The notes: a model not told the origin generated them from the letters alone. Positions 18,353 to 27,581 are shown, numbered from the stretch's first letter. The stretch: DNA of 64,000 nt from Streptomyces triculaminicus (GCF_017349075.1 NZ_JAFMOF010000002.1:496001-560000), one strand, 5' to 3'. Translations and numbers: made by a program.

Positions 18353-18455
18353 CGAAGCCCCCGATCACGGGGGAACAACCGGGGGCTTCGCGTCTGCAAG
18401 CGGCCTGGGTGGGCCGCACATTGAGAACGTAAGACCTGTACGGGCCCTGGGTCAA
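18353..18455 (-). ncRNA. Candidate small RNA or attenuated leader
   Basis: On the minus strand TTGACC (18450-18455) and TACGTT (18427-18432) are 17 bases apart, a good HrdB-type promoter. Downstream lie a GCGGCC-GGCCGC hairpin and then an 11-bp hairpin, CGAAGCCCCCG (18380-18390) with 18353-18363. Its closing arm can instead pair with a nearer CCCCCG (TGAT loop), giving an alternative fold. A short reading frame (MCGPPRPLADAKPPVVPP) overlaps it. The predicted transcript is about 65-70 bases. Whether it is a free RNA or an attenuator for the EccA-like gene is undecided. Confidence 0.38.
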
Positions 18456-18543
18456 GCCGAGTTGGGGCAGTAGGCGGGGATCGTTCGCAGGGGCGGCACC
18501 GGCCGGCCGCCGACGGATCACGGACGGTGAGGGAGGGGGCCGG

Positions 18544-19224
18544 TCAGTCGGTTTTCCGAAGCCCCGGAAGCAACTCGTACCCCTCGTTGCCCTGCAGCAC
18601 CAGGAGTTCGGCGTAGGGCCGCGAAGGGTCGGTAGTGAAATGGGCGCGCTCCGCTCGCTTCCAGCCGTCCCAGAATTCGGTCAGTTCGGGGCCGTCGCGA
18701 AGTTGACCCCTTTCCCAGGAGCCCTCGTTGGCCAACTCCATCCACAACAGACAGGCCAGATAAGGGCGGAGAGCCCTCCGGCCCGCGCCGACGCCCTCCA
18801 CCAGCACCACCGGCGCCGCCGGCAGCTCCCGCTCCGCTCCGAAGCGCCGCGCCACCCAGTCGTACGCCCGGTACCGCGCGCTCTCCCCCCGGGCGAAGGG
18901 CGCGAGGACCCACTCGGTGAGCCGTCCGGTCCACTCGAACAGCTCCTCGTGCGTCGCGAGATCGTCCAGATGCAGGACCGGAGCGCCGCCCAGGGCCGCG
19001 GCCAGCCGCTCGCCGAAGGTGGTCTTCCCCGATCCCGCGTGCCCGTCGACGGCGACCAGGCGCACCGGGCCGACGGACGGCGGCAGAGCACGCAGCCGGT
19101 GGGCGAGCGCGGCGAGCGTGCCGGGGCCGGTCGGGCCCGTGGGGTCCGGGTGGTCCGAGGGATCGGACGGGTCCGAGGGGTCCGGGCGGTCCGAGGGGTC
19201 CAGGGGCCGGAATTGATCGTTCAC
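18544..19224 (-). CDS. Uridine kinase-like P-loop protein
   Basis: A 226-residue nucleoside-kinase-type P-loop NTPase. Walker A GHAGSGKTT lies near residue 61, followed by the LHLDDLATHEELFEW block, where the Asp pair is in the uridine kinase substrate position, and VVLVEGVGAGRR near 140. Residues 7-30 are a repeat of Asp-Pro-Ser units with no counterpart in standard kinases, probably a disordered tail. Annotated relatives are called uridine kinase, but substrate is not shown by sequence. GTG start at 19224. Single-gene unit. Confidence 0.72.
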   Translation of the reverse strand: MNDQFRPLDPSDRPDPSDPSDPSDHPDPTGPTGPGTLAALAHRLRALPPSVGPVRLVAVDGHAGSGKTTFGERLAAALGGAPVLHLDDLATHEELFEWTGRLTEWVLAPFARGESARYRAYDWVARRFGAERELPAAPVVLVEGVGAGRRALRPYLACLLWMELANEGSWERGQLRDGPELTEFWDGWKRAERAHFTTDPSRPYAELLVLQGNEGYELLPGLRKTD

Positions 19225-19405
19225 CGGACCACCCTAGGACCGCCCCGCGCCCCGCACGGCATTCCCGCCGGTATCGGGGACGCGCCGCGCGGGCATCACT
19301 GGCCGTGGACCGCCGCAGCCGCGATAGTGGTCCGGCCGGTGCGGACCTCCACCGGGCCGGACCGCGCCCGCAGCCCCATCCACCGACGACTGGGGGACCA
19401 CCGTC

Positions 19406-20779
19406 ATGACCAGCAGACCCACGCCCCGCCGAGCCGTGCTCACCGCCGCCCTCGCCGTCGCGGCCGCCGCCTCGCCCTTCGCCTCGGCCACGCCCGCCTT
19501 CGCGGGCGCGTCCGGGAGCGGCCCCGGCCCCGCCGAAGGGGCCGTCGACCACCGCGCCTGGGCCACGTTCCCGCAGTGGTCCGCCGGCCGGGGCGCGGGC
19601 ACCCGCGTCATCGGCGGCACCCGGCCCGGGCTGGTCATCGGCGACCCCATCGGCACCCACGAGTACCGCGACCCGCACACCGGGACGACGGCGGCATGGG
19701 AGTACGCCACCTGGCTCTCGCCCGTGCGCACCCTGCCCGCGCCCGCGACCGAGGTCGTCGTCTCCTTCAACGCCCGCACCCCCGCCGGCACCTGGCTCCA
19801 GACCGAACTGCGCGGCACGTACACCGACCGCACCCGCACACCCTGGTACGTGATGGGCCGCTGGACCTCCGGCGACGCGGCGGGCGACATCCGCAGGACC
19901 TCCGTCGACGGCCAGGGCGACGGAAAGAGCAGCGTCTCCACCGACACCCTCGCCGTCGACAACCCCGCGAGCGGGCTGCGCCTGGCCTCCTACGAGCTCC
20001 GGCTCACCCTCTACCGCCGGCCCGGCACCCGTCTGACGCCGACCGTCTGGCGGCTGGGCGCGATGGCCTCCGACATCCCCGACCGCTTCACCGTCCCCGC
20101 CTCCAGGCCGGGGGAGGGGGCCGGCCACCGGCTGCGGGTGCCGCGCTACTCGCAGGAGATCCACAAGGGGCAGTACCCCGAGTACGACAACGGCGGCGAG
20201 GCCTGGTGCAGTCCCACCTCCTCGCAGATGGTCATCGAGTACTGGGGCCACCGGCCGAGCCGGGAGGACCTCGCCTGGGTCGACCCCGCCTACGCCGACC
20301 CCCAGGTCTGCCACGCCGCCCGGCACACCTACGACAACCAGTACAAGGGCTGCGGCAACTGGCCCTTCAACGCCGCCTACGCCGCCACCTACCCCGACCT
20401 GCAGGCCGTGGTCACCCGGCTGCGCTCGCTGAACGACGCCGAGCGGCTCGTGCGCGCGGGCATCCCCCTCATCACCTCGCAGTCCTTCCTCGCCTCCGAG
20501 CTCGAGGGCGCCGGATACGGGACGGCCGGCCACCTGATGTGCGTGGTCGGTTTCACGGAGAGCGGCGACGTGGTGGCCAACGACCCGGCGAGCCCCTCGA
20601 ACGCGGCCGTCGAGCGTGTCTACCGGCGCCGGCAGTTCGAGAACATCTGGCTGCGCACCAAGCGCCACAACGCCCAGGGGGAGGTCAGAAACGGCTCGGG
20701 CGGTATCTGCTACCTGTACTTCCCGCTGCGCCCGACGACACGTCAGGCGCGGGCGCTGGCCTCGGTCGGGGTGCGCTGA
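19406..20779 (+). CDS. Secreted C39-like cysteine peptidase
   Basis: A 457-residue exported protein. The N-terminus (TSRPTPRRAVLTAALAVAAAA) is a Tat-type signal ending near residue 33. A beta-rich N-domain (about 50-225) precedes a peptidase C39-like domain (about 240-445) with the catalytic Cys in GGEAWCSPTSSQM near residue 268, His in GHLMCVVGF near 377, and Asn/Asp in VVANDPASP near 390. Unlike bacteriocin-processing C39 domains, it is not attached to an ABC transporter. Such stand-alone forms are common in Streptomyces and their substrates are unknown. Confidence 0.82.
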   Translation: MTSRPTPRRAVLTAALAVAAAASPFASATPAFAGASGSGPGPAEGAVDHRAWATFPQWSAGRGAGTRVIGGTRPGLVIGDPIGTHEYRDPHTGTTAAWEYATWLSPVRTLPAPATEVVVSFNARTPAGTWLQTELRGTYTDRTRTPWYVMGRWTSGDAAGDIRRTSVDGQGDGKSSVSTDTLAVDNPASGLRLASYELRLTLYRRPGTRLTPTVWRLGAMASDIPDRFTVPASRPGEGAGHRLRVPRYSQEIHKGQYPEYDNGGEAWCSPTSSQMVIEYWGHRPSREDLAWVDPAYADPQVCHAARHTYDNQYKGCGNWPFNAAYAATYPDLQAVVTRLRSLNDAERLVRAGIPLITSQSFLASELEGAGYGTAGHLMCVVGFTESGDVVANDPASPSNAAVERVYRRRQFENIWLRTKRHNAQGEVRNGSGGICYLYFPLRPTTRQARALASVGVR

Positions 20780-21355
20780 GCCGCGCCCGGGCGGCGGCCC
20801 GCCGGCCGCCGCCCGGCACCCCCGCACGTACGGTGCATAGCTCCTTCATGTGATCATTTGCTTCAGTGACCCGATGAAGCGATCAATGGTGTGACGTTCG
20901 GCGCGTTCCGGCGCCGGGCCGGCACGGCCCGGATTCCCCGGCGAAGGAGATGCATGTCACGCGGTCGGGTGGTTTCGAACCGCCCTGAATGACACACCCG
21001 CAGGAGGCGAAGGTGAGTGGTGGCCGAATGCGGATCGCCCATTTCCGCTTGCTACTTCCATTCGAACGGACGATCAGTAGCCTCTGCTCAACACCCCTGA
21101 GATGAGCTGGAGACACAGTCTGATGGAGCGTTCCACCCGGGCCCCCCAGGGCATCGACCCGTCCGTACCGAACGAGCCGGGCCCGGCGGTCCGCGCACGG
21201 GGGGAAGGATGGCGGGGTGCGGGCCGAGCGGTCGGTTCTGCATCGTTGATGGGCCCTCAAAAAGGCGGTACGCGCGGCGCCGCGGAGCGGCGGCCGGGGG
21301 CGGTCGCGGCGGCCCCGGCCGCGTATGCCGGACCGGCAGGGGTGGGGCGGAAGCC
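20780..21355. other. Intergenic region with an inverted repeat
   Basis: No gene is convincing; the frames at 20883-21536 (minus) and 21102-21359 (plus) have shadow composition. An imperfect dyad lies at 20851-20885: TGATC and GCTTCA on the left match TGAAGC and GATCA on the right, with the order giving a near-continuous stem. It could be the terminator of the peptidase gene or an operator for the c-di-GMP gene. Confidence 0.4.
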
Positions 21356-23602
21356 GTGAGCCGAGTGAGCAGTGGCAGAATGCTGCCCGTGAATCAAACC
21401 GCCTCCCCGGTTTCGTACGTCGCCATGGGTTCCTCCGGGACCGCCGTGGAGGCCGTCGGCTCCGATGCCCGGGACGACCGGCTGAGGCGCTTCGCCGCCA
21501 TCTGGAGCCGCGCGGTCCACCCCGCCCTGACGGCACCGGCCATGGCCCGCGCCGAGTTCGAGCGCTACCTCGTCCCGCTCGCCCGCACGCTCAGCGACGC
21601 GCTGAGCGCCCGGCCGTTCGACCCCCGGCCCGCCGCCTCGGTCGGCGAGGCCCTGGTCCGGGCGCACTGCACCGACCCGGACGCCCTGCCCCTGATACTC
21701 GGCGTCATCGACGCCTACCTCGTGCTCTACTGCCCGCCCGACCGGCCCATGCCCGCCGAGGAGAGCCGGGCCCGCTGCTCGCGGCTGCAGCACGCCGTCG
21801 CCGCCGGCTTCGCCCGCGCCCTGCACGAGCGCACCCTCGTCGAGCAGGAGGCCGTCTGCGGCGCCGCCCTCGCCGCCCAGGCCGAGACCGAACAGGCCCT
21901 GCACCGCAGCGAGGCCCGCTTCCGCGCGGTCTTCGAGGGAGCGGCCGTCGGCGTCGGCATCGCGGACATCGAGGGCCGCATCATGGACGTCAACAAGGCG
22001 ACCCTGCGGATGTTCGGCAACCTCCAGAGCACCCCCACCGGCCGCAACGTCGGAGAGCTCGTCCACCCCGACGACGCCCCCGACTTCTGGGCCCTCTACC
22101 ACCAGCTGGTACGCGGCGAACGCGACCACTACCGCGTCGAGAAGCCGTACTACCGCAGCGACGGCAGCGTCCTGTGGACCGACCTGTCCGTCGCCCTGCT
22201 CCGCGACGCCTCCGGCCGGCCCCAGTACCAGCTCGCGCTCATGGAGGACATCACCGAGCGCCGGCAGCTGCACGAACGGCTGCGCTACGAGGCCACCCAC
22301 GACGCCCTCACCGGCCTGCCCAACCGCACGCTCTTCTTCGAACGCCTCGACCACGCCCTCGAACCCCGCGCCGACGGCTCGCGCCGCGTCAGCCTCTGCT
22401 ACCTCGACATAGACGGCTTCAAGGCCGTCAACGACAGCCTCGGCCACACCGTGGGCGACCAGCTGCTCGTCGCCGTCGCCGAACGGCTGCGGGCCTGCGT
22501 CACCGGCTCCGGCGAGCTCGTGGCCCGCCTGGGCGGCGACGAGTTCGTGGCCCTGATCACCGGCCCCGCCGCCCCGGGCGACGCCACCGCCCTCGCCCGC
22601 CGGATGCTGGCCGCCCTCGCCGAGCCCGTCCACCTCGACGGCCGCCACCTGTCCGTACGCGCCAGCATCGGCGTCGTCGACGGCGCGGCCGGCAAGCGCG
22701 GCGCGGCGGAGGTGCTGCGCAGCGCCGACATCACCATGTACCGCGCCAAGGCCGCCGGCGGGAACCGCTACGAGCTCGCCGACGCGGACTCCGACGCCCG
22801 CGCCATCGCCCGGCACAGCCTCACCAACTGCCTGCCCGCCGCGCTCGACAACGGCGAGTTCTTCATCGAGTACCAGCCGCTCGTGCGCCTGTCCGACGGC
22901 ACCGTACGAGGCGCGGAGGCCCTGGTCCGCTGGCTGCACCCGGCCCACGGCGTGCTCGGCCCCGACCAGTTCATCCCGCTCGCCGAGAGCACCGGGCTGA
23001 TCGTGCCGCTGGGGCGCTGGGTCCTCGAGGAGGCCGCCCGCCAGGCCCGCTCCTGGAAGTCCGCCGGCCAGTACGAGGGCCCGCTGCGCGTCAACGTCAA
23101 CCTCTCGCCGTCCCAGCTGCGCTACCCCGGCCTGGTCGCCGACACCGTCGCCGTCCTCGACGACGCGGGCCTGGACCCCACCGCCCTGTGCCTGGAGGTC
23201 ACCGAGAACGCCCTCATCGGCGCCGACGAGGACGAGCTCCGCCCGCTGCGCGAGCTCGCCGACCTCGGCGTCGACATCGCCCTCGACGACTTCGGCACCG
23301 GCTACTCCAACCTGTCGTACCTGCGCCGGCTGCCGGTCAGCACCCTCAAGCTCGACCGGTCCTTCACCCGCGGCATGCAGCGCGCGCCCGCCGACCCCGT
23401 CGACGTGAAGATCGTCGAGGGCATCGTCTCCCTCGCCCACACCCTCGACCTGTCGGTGACGGTCGAGGGCGTGGAAACGGGTACCCAGGCCGACCACCTG
23501 CGTTTACTGGGCTGCGACACCGCCCAGGGCTGGTACTACGCCCGGCCCGGCCCCCCGGAGCGCCTGCACACGCTCTCCCTCGCGGACGCGTCCTCGTCCT
23601 GA
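21356..23602 (+). CDS. PAS-GGDEF-EAL cyclic di-GMP enzyme
   Basis: About 748 residues: a helical N-terminal domain (about 30-180), a PAS/PAC sensor (about 188-305), a GGDEF domain with intact RLGGDEFVAL near residue 393, and an EAL domain with EALVRW near 521 and the downstream DDFGTGYSNLSYLRRLP block near 645. Both cyclase and phosphodiesterase motifs look complete, so it may be bifunctional, like RmdA-type proteins. No transmembrane segment, hence cytoplasmic. In Streptomyces c-di-GMP acts through BldD on sporulation. The start is uncertain: GTG 21356 follows GGGGCGGAAG; ATG 21380 is an alternative. Its 3' end overlaps the convergent DUF779 gene by 67 bases. Confidence 0.87.
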   Translation: MSRVSSGRMLPVNQTASPVSYVAMGSSGTAVEAVGSDARDDRLRRFAAIWSRAVHPALTAPAMARAEFERYLVPLARTLSDALSARPFDPRPAASVGEALVRAHCTDPDALPLILGVIDAYLVLYCPPDRPMPAEESRARCSRLQHAVAAGFARALHERTLVEQEAVCGAALAAQAETEQALHRSEARFRAVFEGAAVGVGIADIEGRIMDVNKATLRMFGNLQSTPTGRNVGELVHPDDAPDFWALYHQLVRGERDHYRVEKPYYRSDGSVLWTDLSVALLRDASGRPQYQLALMEDITERRQLHERLRYEATHDALTGLPNRTLFFERLDHALEPRADGSRRVSLCYLDIDGFKAVNDSLGHTVGDQLLVAVAERLRACVTGSGELVARLGGDEFVALITGPAAPGDATALARRMLAALAEPVHLDGRHLSVRASIGVVDGAAGKRGAAEVLRSADITMYRAKAAGGNRYELADADSDARAIARHSLTNCLPAALDNGEFFIEYQPLVRLSDGTVRGAEALVRWLHPAHGVLGPDQFIPLAESTGLIVPLGRWVLEEAARQARSWKSAGQYEGPLRVNVNLSPSQLRYPGLVADTVAVLDDAGLDPTALCLEVTENALIGADEDELRPLRELADLGVDIALDDFGTGYSNLSYLRRLPVSTLKLDRSFTRGMQRAPADPVDVKIVEGIVSLAHTLDLSVTVEGVETGTQADHLRLLGCDTAQGWYYARPGPPERLHTLSLADASSS

Positions 23603-24024
23603 GGGAGGCCCGCCGCACCCGCGGCGGCGTTCCCGTCGCCGAGGACCCGCGCCTCGTGATCCGTCAGCAGCCGCGAACGGATCAGGAAGCGCACCCCCTC
23701 GGGGGCCTCGAGCGAGAAACCGCTGCCGCGCCCCGGCACCACATCCACCGTCAGGTGGGTGTGGCGCCACCGCTCGAACTGATCGGCCGACATCCAGAAC
23801 CCGACCGGCTCGTCCACCTCCCCGACCACCAGCTCGGCCAGGAGCACGTCGGAGGCGCCCGTACGGAACTCGCCGCGCGGGTAGCACATCGGTGAGCTGC
23901 CGTCGCAACAGCCGCCTGACTGATGGAACATCAGGGGTCCGTGCCGGGCGGTCAGGTCGCGGACGAGCCGCGCCGCGGCGGGCGTCAGCGCGATCCGCGA
24001 CACGTCGGGTAAGCGTGCGTTCAT
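23536..24024 (-). CDS. DUF779 family protein
   Basis: A 162-residue cytoplasmic protein. The first 130 residues match DUF779: LTPAAARLVRDLTARHGPLM, the cysteine-rich QSGGCCDGSSPMCYP near residue 40, and the DVLLAEL and FEAPEGVRFL-type blocks. The last 30 residues are an extension made by reading into the convergent EAL gene. DUF779 genes usually sit beside an acetaldehyde/aldehyde dehydrogenase; here the likely partner (54783-56306, same strand) is 30 kb away. GGAGGG precedes the ATG. Function unproven. Confidence 0.83.
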   Translation of the reverse strand: MNARLPDVSRIALTPAAARLVRDLTARHGPLMFHQSGGCCDGSSPMCYPRGEFRTGASDVLLAELVVGEVDEPVGFWMSADQFERWRHTHLTVDVVPGRGSGFSLEAPEGVRFLIRSRLLTDHEARVLGDGNAAAGAAGLPQDEDASARESVCRRSGGPGRA

Positions 24025-24166
24025 GGGCCATCCCTCCTTATTGCGTCTCGAATCGTGTCGAGAGAGGTCAGCCTGCCCCGTGCCGGTCCTGATCGCCAGA
24101 GCAGGGCCCGGGCCGCCCGGCACGGGAGAGAAAACCGCTGGTGGCAGGGGCCGCACCGGGCCGAGA

Positions 24167-24877
24167 ATGACCCGCATGGCACAGCAGTGGGACCACCTGG
24201 TCGAACAACACTCCATCCTCACCGTGGTCGTGGGGTCGCGTGCCTTCGGGCTGGCGACCGCCGGATCCGACACCGACCGGCGCGGCGTGTACGTGGCCCC
24301 CACCGAGGACTTCTGGCGGCTGTCCAAGCCGCCCACCCACCTCGAGGGCCCCCTCCCGGAGCAGTTCGCCTGGGAGGTCGAACGCTTCTGCGAGCTCGCC
24401 CTGTCCGCCAACCCCAACCTGCTCGAGGTCCTGCACAGCCCGCTCGTCGAGCACCGCACACCGCTCGGTACGGAACTCCTCGAGCTCGCCCCGGCCTTCC
24501 TCTCCCGGAGCGTCCACCAGACCTTCGGCCGCTACGCCCAGACGCAGTTCGCCAAGGCCCGCTCCGCCCGGGAACGCGGCGGCGAGCCCCGCTGGAAGAA
24601 CGTCGTCCATATGCTCCGCCTGCTGATCAGCGGCTCCGTCCTCCTCGAGACCGGCACCCTGCGGACGGACGTCGGGGACGACCGGGACCGCCTCCTCGCG
24701 GTGCGCCGGGGGGAGGTGCCCTGGGAGGAGGCCCAGGCCTGGCAGGAACGGCTCGCCGCACGCCTGGACCGGGCGCTGGAGCACAGCCCGCTGCCCGAGC
24801 GGCCGGACGCCGCGAGGGTGGAGGAGTGGCTGATCGCCGTACGGCGCCGGGCGCTGCGTACGGGGCTGGGCGAGTGA
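24167..24877 (+). CDS. Predicted nucleotidyltransferase (YcgL/COG3541-like)
   Basis: A 236-residue protein with a minimal nucleotidyltransferase signature near the N-terminus: VVVGSRAFGLATAGSDTDRRG (GS...SDxD), then an alpha-helical C-terminal domain (PNLLEVL, RWKNVVHMLRLL). Related annotated proteins are called predicted nucleotidyltransferases and have no settled substrate. The ATG at 24167 or 24176 may start it. The stop overlaps the DUF4291 start (GTGA), so the two are translated together. Confidence 0.75.
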   Translation: MTRMAQQWDHLVEQHSILTVVVGSRAFGLATAGSDTDRRGVYVAPTEDFWRLSKPPTHLEGPLPEQFAWEVERFCELALSANPNLLEVLHSPLVEHRTPLGTELLELAPAFLSRSVHQTFGRYAQTQFAKARSARERGGEPRWKNVVHMLRLLISGSVLLETGTLRTDVGDDRDRLLAVRRGEVPWEEAQAWQERLAARLDRALEHSPLPERPDAARVEEWLIAVRRRALRTGLGE

Positions 24878-25512
24878 CATCACCGGAGCACCACATACAC
24901 GACCAGCACGACACGCATCGCGAGACTCGGAAGCATCAGATCCGCGCGTCGTACACGGACTCCACGGTCACCGTCTACCAGGCGTACGCCCCGGCCATCG
25001 GGCTGCCCGCGGCCCGCGACGGACGCTTCCCCGGCAGCTGGAAGCGCGACCGCATGACATGGATCAAGCCGTCGTTCCTGTGGATGATGTACCGCTGCGG
25101 CTGGGCCGCCAAGGAGGGCCAGGAGACGGTCCTGGCCGTCGAGATCAGCCGGGAGGGCTTCGAATGGGCCCTCCGCAACGCCTGCCTGTCCCACTATGAG
25201 CGCGCCCTGCACCCGGACGCGGCGGAGTGGAAGCGCCGGCTCAGGCAGGCGCCCACCCGCGTCCAGTGGGATCCGGAGCGCGACCTCCACCTTCAGGCCC
25301 TGCCGTACCGCTCCCTGCAACTGGGCCTCGCGGGCGAGGCGGCCCGCCGCTACGCGGACGAGTGGACCGTCTCGATCACCGACGTGACGCCGCTCGCGGC
25401 CGAGATCCGCCGCCACGTGCGCGAGGGCGCGCTGGACGACGCCGCCCGCCTGCTGCCCCACGAGCGCCCCTACCCGGCGGACGACGCCCTCCTCGGCCAC
25501 CTGCGGGCCTGA
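24874..25512 (+). CDS. DUF4291 family protein
   Basis: A 212-residue soluble protein. Recognised by the DUF4291 pattern: IRASYTDSTVTVYQAYAPAI near residue 20, then the block RMTWIKPSFLWMMYRCGWA near 55, and WDPERDLHLQALPYRSLQLGL near 130. The family has no assigned function; the conserved WIKPSFLWM motif hints at nucleic acid or nucleotide handling, but that is guesswork. Start GTG at 24874 overlaps the nucleotidyltransferase stop. The upstream open frame to 24055 is a shadow. Confidence 0.83.
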   Translation: MTSPEHHIHDQHDTHRETRKHQIRASYTDSTVTVYQAYAPAIGLPAARDGRFPGSWKRDRMTWIKPSFLWMMYRCGWAAKEGQETVLAVEISREGFEWALRNACLSHYERALHPDAAEWKRRLRQAPTRVQWDPERDLHLQALPYRSLQLGLAGEAARRYADEWTVSITDVTPLAAEIRRHVREGALDDAARLLPHERPYPADDALLGHLRA

Positions 25513-25549
25513 CCGGCCGGGCGGCCCCGACCGGCCGGGTGACGTCGGA

Positions 25550-26311
25550 TCAGGACTGCCGTGGTTCTCCCGCCGCCACCGCGGTGCCGCTGCCGCTGCC
25601 CGTTCCGCTGCCGGAGCCACCGCCCGGTGCGACCGGGCCGGGGACGGCGTGCCCGGTCCCCGTCAGGTAGGCGGAGACCACCACGTTGGCCTTGTACTCG
25701 CGCTGCGCGCGGTCGTAGTCGCCGCCGCACGTGATCAGGCGGAGCTCGGCGCGCTTGGTGTCCGCCGGCCCGTAGACCTTGTCGACGTCGAACTTGTCGT
25801 TGGCGACGAGGGAGACGTCGTCGACGGTGAAGTTGGCGGTGCTGCCGTCGGAGCGTACGACGGTGATCGCCGTGCCGCGCTTGATGTTGCTGAGCTCGTA
25901 GAAGACCGCCGGTGAGCGCTTGGTGTCCACATGCCCGACAAGGACGGCCGCGCCCGGGCTACCGGGCTGGGGACCGTCCTGGTACCAGGCCACCGCGTTC
26001 GGCCGTTCATAGGGTGGCGCCTCGACCCCGCCCAGCTGATCGAGCCCATGGGCCTCGATCGGGGCCCGTAGGCCCAGGGCTTTGATGATCAGTGCTTGGG
26101 GGCCGGCCCCCGGCACGGGTACGTGTACCGGGGGCAGGCCGAGCGCGGGGGGGCGGTCTTCGGCGGCGACGACGTCACCGGTCTTCGGAGCCTTGGCTAT
26201 CGGCTCCTCGACGGTGTCGTTGCCCACCAGCCACAGGGCCAGCATCATCGCCGCCCAGGCCACCCCTGTCAGCAGGCGGCTCCCGCCGCCTGTGCGCTTG
26301 TCTGACATCAC
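25550..26311 (-). CDS. Class F sortase
   Basis: A 253-residue membrane-anchored transpeptidase. A signal anchor at about residues 12-30 precedes a sortase beta barrel (about 70-225) with His in VGHVDT near 124, the catalytic Cys in LITCGGDYD near 192 and an Arg in the following strand region. The 20-residue Gly/Ser-rich tail is unusual. It follows the repeat protein at 26328-27062 by 16 bases on the same strand, and that protein carries a cell-wall-sorting-like C-terminus, so the two probably form an enzyme-substrate pair. GTG start at 26311 after GGGAG. Confidence 0.85.
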   Translation of the reverse strand: MMSDKRTGGGSRLLTGVAWAAMMLALWLVGNDTVEEPIAKAPKTGDVVAAEDRPPALGLPPVHVPVPGAGPQALIIKALGLRAPIEAHGLDQLGGVEAPPYERPNAVAWYQDGPQPGSPGAAVLVGHVDTKRSPAVFYELSNIKRGTAITVVRSDGSTANFTVDDVSLVANDKFDVDKVYGPADTKRAELRLITCGGDYDRAQREYKANVVVSAYLTGTGHAVPGPVAPGGGSGSGTGSGSGTAVAAGEPRQS

Positions 26312-26327
26312 TCCGATTCGCTCCCTG

Positions 26328-27062
26328 TTACTGCTTGGCCGCGTTGGCGCGACGGCGGTACCAGATCAGCCCACCGGTGGCGACACCCAGGGTCGCGCCC
26401 GCGAGGACCATGGCGGAGGTGTCGGGAGACTCCGACGCGGCCAGGGACGCGGTCGCGCCACCACCCGCGTGCGCGTGGTGGTGGGGCCGGCCGTGCTCGT
26501 GGTGGCCGCCCTCGTGGTCGCCTCCCTGGTCCCGGCCGTGCTCGTGGCCGCCTCCGTGCTCCTTGCCGTGGTCGCCACGTCCGTGCTCGTGGTCGCCTCC
26601 GTGGTCCCGGCCGTGCTCCTTGCCGTGGTCGTGGTCCCGACCGTGGTCGTCACGCCCGTGGTCGTGGTCGCGACCGTGATCGTCGTCCCGGCCCTCGTGG
26701 TCACGTCCGTGGTCGTTGTCCTTGCCGTGGTCGCGGTCCCTGCCGTGGTCGTCGTCGCAGTCGTCGTCGTCCCGGCCCTCGTGGTGCTTGCGACCGTGGT
26801 CGTCGCGGCCGTGGTCGTCGTCGCAGTCGTCGTCGTCCCGGCCGTCGTGGCCCTTGTGGTGGTCACGGCCGTGATGCCGGCCGTGGTCGTCGTCGCAGTC
26901 GTCGTCGTCGCCGTGCTGCCCGGCGGGTACGCCGGCCTTGACGGTGGAGAGATCGACGTGCGCGGCCTTGGCGGCCGGGTCGTTGAGAGCGTAGGCGGCG
27001 GGGGCCGCGCAGACGGCGAACGCCGTCAGGGTGCCGCAGACAGCGGTACGGATTGTTTTCAC
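26328..27062 (-). CDS. Secreted Asp/His/Arg-repeat protein, probable sortase substrate
   Basis: A 244-residue surface protein. The GTG at 27062 is chosen because AGGAGG lies seven bases before it and the product then opens with a signal peptide (KTIRTAVCGTLTAFAVCAA, cut near AYA). Residues about 45-195 are low-complexity DDDCDDDHGR and HGRDHDH units. The C-terminus is SPDTS, a hydrophobic helix and then YRRRANAAKQ, the layout of a sorting signal, with SPDTS in place of LPxTG. The class F sortase follows directly. The charged repeat may bind metal or wall polymers (inference). Confidence 0.8.
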   Translation of the reverse strand: MKTIRTAVCGTLTAFAVCAAPAAYALNDPAAKAAHVDLSTVKAGVPAGQHGDDDDCDDDHGRHHGRDHHKGHDGRDDDDCDDDHGRDDHGRKHHEGRDDDDCDDDHGRDRDHGKDNDHGRDHEGRDDDHGRDHDHGRDDHGRDHDHGKEHGRDHGGDHEHGRGDHGKEHGGGHEHGRDQGGDHEGGHHEHGRPHHHAHAGGGATASLAASESPDTSAMVLAGATLGVATGGLIWYRRRANAAKQ

Positions 27063-27581
27063 GGGTTGTACCTCCTTGGTCCGAGGTTCACCCGCCGCCT
27101 CCACAGGGGCATCCGCAGAGTAGCCGTATTGCTCCATTCGGTAGCCAATTCGCTTCGGCTTCAGCGAATCCGCAGCTCAGAGGGGGTATGGAGTGCCAGT
27201 CGACCCTTCACCCGCACGGCCGCGCCGACGAGGCGCCAGGGCGGGGGCAGGCGGTCGGCGGGGTGGCGGCGGCGACTCGATAAATGCCCCAAATTGCGAT
27301 AACGCCCGGATCGGGCCTGGGCAAGGCGACAAGATCTGGCCCCGAGTTCTAGTGGATGCGTCGCTTCCGCGCACTCGTGATCCTCCCCGAGGATCGTGGG
27401 GCATCCGGAAGCACTCAGTCCGCTTCGTCGCCTCTGTACTCCGATGAGGACTCATGTTGGCCCCACTCGACCCCCATGCCGCTCCTTCTTCGTGGAGATC
27501 CGGTGAAGGTTCCGCCTTCGGTGCGCCTCGAGGGCGAGGTGCCGTGGGCGAGAACACGTGGCGGTACGCCCGGCAGGAGTC
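27063..27581. other. Intergenic region, divergent promoters
   Basis: Nothing beyond the ribosome site of the sortase substrate is recognisable. Open frames here have no family resemblance. It should contain the promoters of the repeat protein/sortase unit and of the globin-reductase gene. Confidence 0.4.
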
